Assembly (NCBI GenBank): GCA_031553315.1
Contig: JAVBLT010000010.1
Location: forward strand, 1 to 19,637
Length of the DNA: 19,637 nucleotides
Source of the DNA: JAVBLT01 sp031553315
GTDB lineage: Bacteria > Verrucomicrobiota > Kiritimatiellia > RFP12 > DVOR01
Direction: 5' to 3'
Position numbers and translations under genes: made by a program. The notes under the pieces were generated by a model. It was given only the letters and a program-made list of their open reading frames with translations, did no database searches and was not told the DNA's origin. How positions within the stretch are numbered: the stretch's first letter is position 1; every line of letters begins with the position of its first letter. Shown here piece by piece: positions 19,423 to 19,637 of the stretch.

Positions 19423-19480
19423 CCCCTTTTTTCAACTGACCAATTTTCTTCATTTCGAACTAACCCTTTGTTAATTCTGC

Positions 19481-19520
19481 CAGACATCCCTTGAAAAACG
19501 GATGTCTGATTCGTTTTTTT
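19481..19520 (+). terminator. Intrinsic terminator after the recombinase
   Basis: CAGACATCC (19481-19489) pairs perfectly with GGATGTCTG (19500-19508) around a 10-nt loop; after ATTCG comes a run of seven Ts (19514-19520). It lies just 24 nt upstream of the next start codon, so it could alternatively act as a leader attenuator for that gene if transcription starts before it. Confidence 0.75.
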
Positions 19521-19544
19521 GTTTGGGGCGGAGGTAAATTTGTT

Positions 19545-19637
19545 ATGAAAAAGATGGTTTTTTCCTTATCGGTTCTCCTCGCCGGTTACACATTGGCCCA
19601 AGTGGAAAGCCAAGTCGTCGGCTACAACACCATCACC
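19545..19637 (+). CDS. Exported protein, N-terminus only (cut by window edge)
   Basis: The first 31 codons of a gene that continues beyond the window. MKKMVFSLSVLLAGYTLA is a classic signal peptide with cleavage expected before QVES. The mature start, QVESQVVGYNTIT, has the VGY-type opening that recurs in many exported proteins of Verrucomicrobiota, Kiritimatiellota and Lentisphaerota. GGAGGT (19530-19535) 9 nt upstream fixes ATG 19545. Function cannot be given from this fragment. Its base composition is ordinary, in contrast to the C-rich recombinase just before it. Confidence 0.85.
   Translation, partial: MKKMVFSLSVLLAGYTLAQVESQVVGYNTIT

Overview
The window carries the classic translation/transcription gene block of a GC-rich bacterium, followed by accessory genes typical of the Planctomycetes-Verrucomicrobia-Lentisphaerae (PVC) group. 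Clues to that group are a Tat-exported sulfatase, a DUF3472-type secreted protein, and a truncated secreted protein at the right edge with the VGY-type N-terminus common in Verrucomicrobiota/Kiritimatiellota/Lentisphaerota exported proteins. EF-Tu also has an unusual switch I. I would guess a Kiritimatiellota- or Lentisphaerota-like organism. This is judged from protein features only; no search was possible.

Layout. Positions 1-141 hold an incomplete copy of a non-coding dispersed repeat. Next is a minus-strand GNAT acetyltransferase (149-736), then a divergent plus-strand gene for a small exported, membrane-anchored protein of unknown function (942-1406). A promoter with an extended -10 (1625-1653) then starts the housekeeping block: tRNA-Thr(GGT), tuf, an intrinsic terminator, rpmG, tRNA-Trp(CCA), secE, nusG, rplK, rplA, rplJ, rplL, rpoB and rpoC, all on the plus strand (1738-14813). 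Hairpins lie between nusG/rplK, rplJ/rplL and rplL/rpoB, where ribosomal-protein feedback or partial termination would be expected. rpoC ends exactly inside a second, complete 98-bp copy of the dispersed repeat (14811-14908), which has inverted TAGAGCARGTT termini. A strong bidirectional terminator follows.

Right part. A minus-strand two-gene operon (DUF3472 protein, then a 682-aa sulfatase with a C-terminal beta-rich domain) reads toward rpoC from a good sigma70 promoter at 18012-18040. A tyrosine recombinase with extremely C-rich codons is divergent from it (18166-19422). After an intrinsic terminator, the last 93 bases start a gene for an exported protein cut by the window edge.

How the genes work together: the central block makes the translation factor EF-Tu, large-subunit ribosomal proteins (L33, L11, L1, L10, L7/L12), the Sec translocon subunit SecE, the elongation factor NusG and the two large RNA polymerase subunits. 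The accessory genes point to degradation of sulfated glycans outside the cytoplasm and to mobile DNA. The observations most worth checking are the TA-flanked repeat pair, one copy of which forms the rpoC stop codon, the loss of the near-universal RGITI motif in EF-Tu switch I, and the opposite third-base composition of the two genes in the sulfatase operon.
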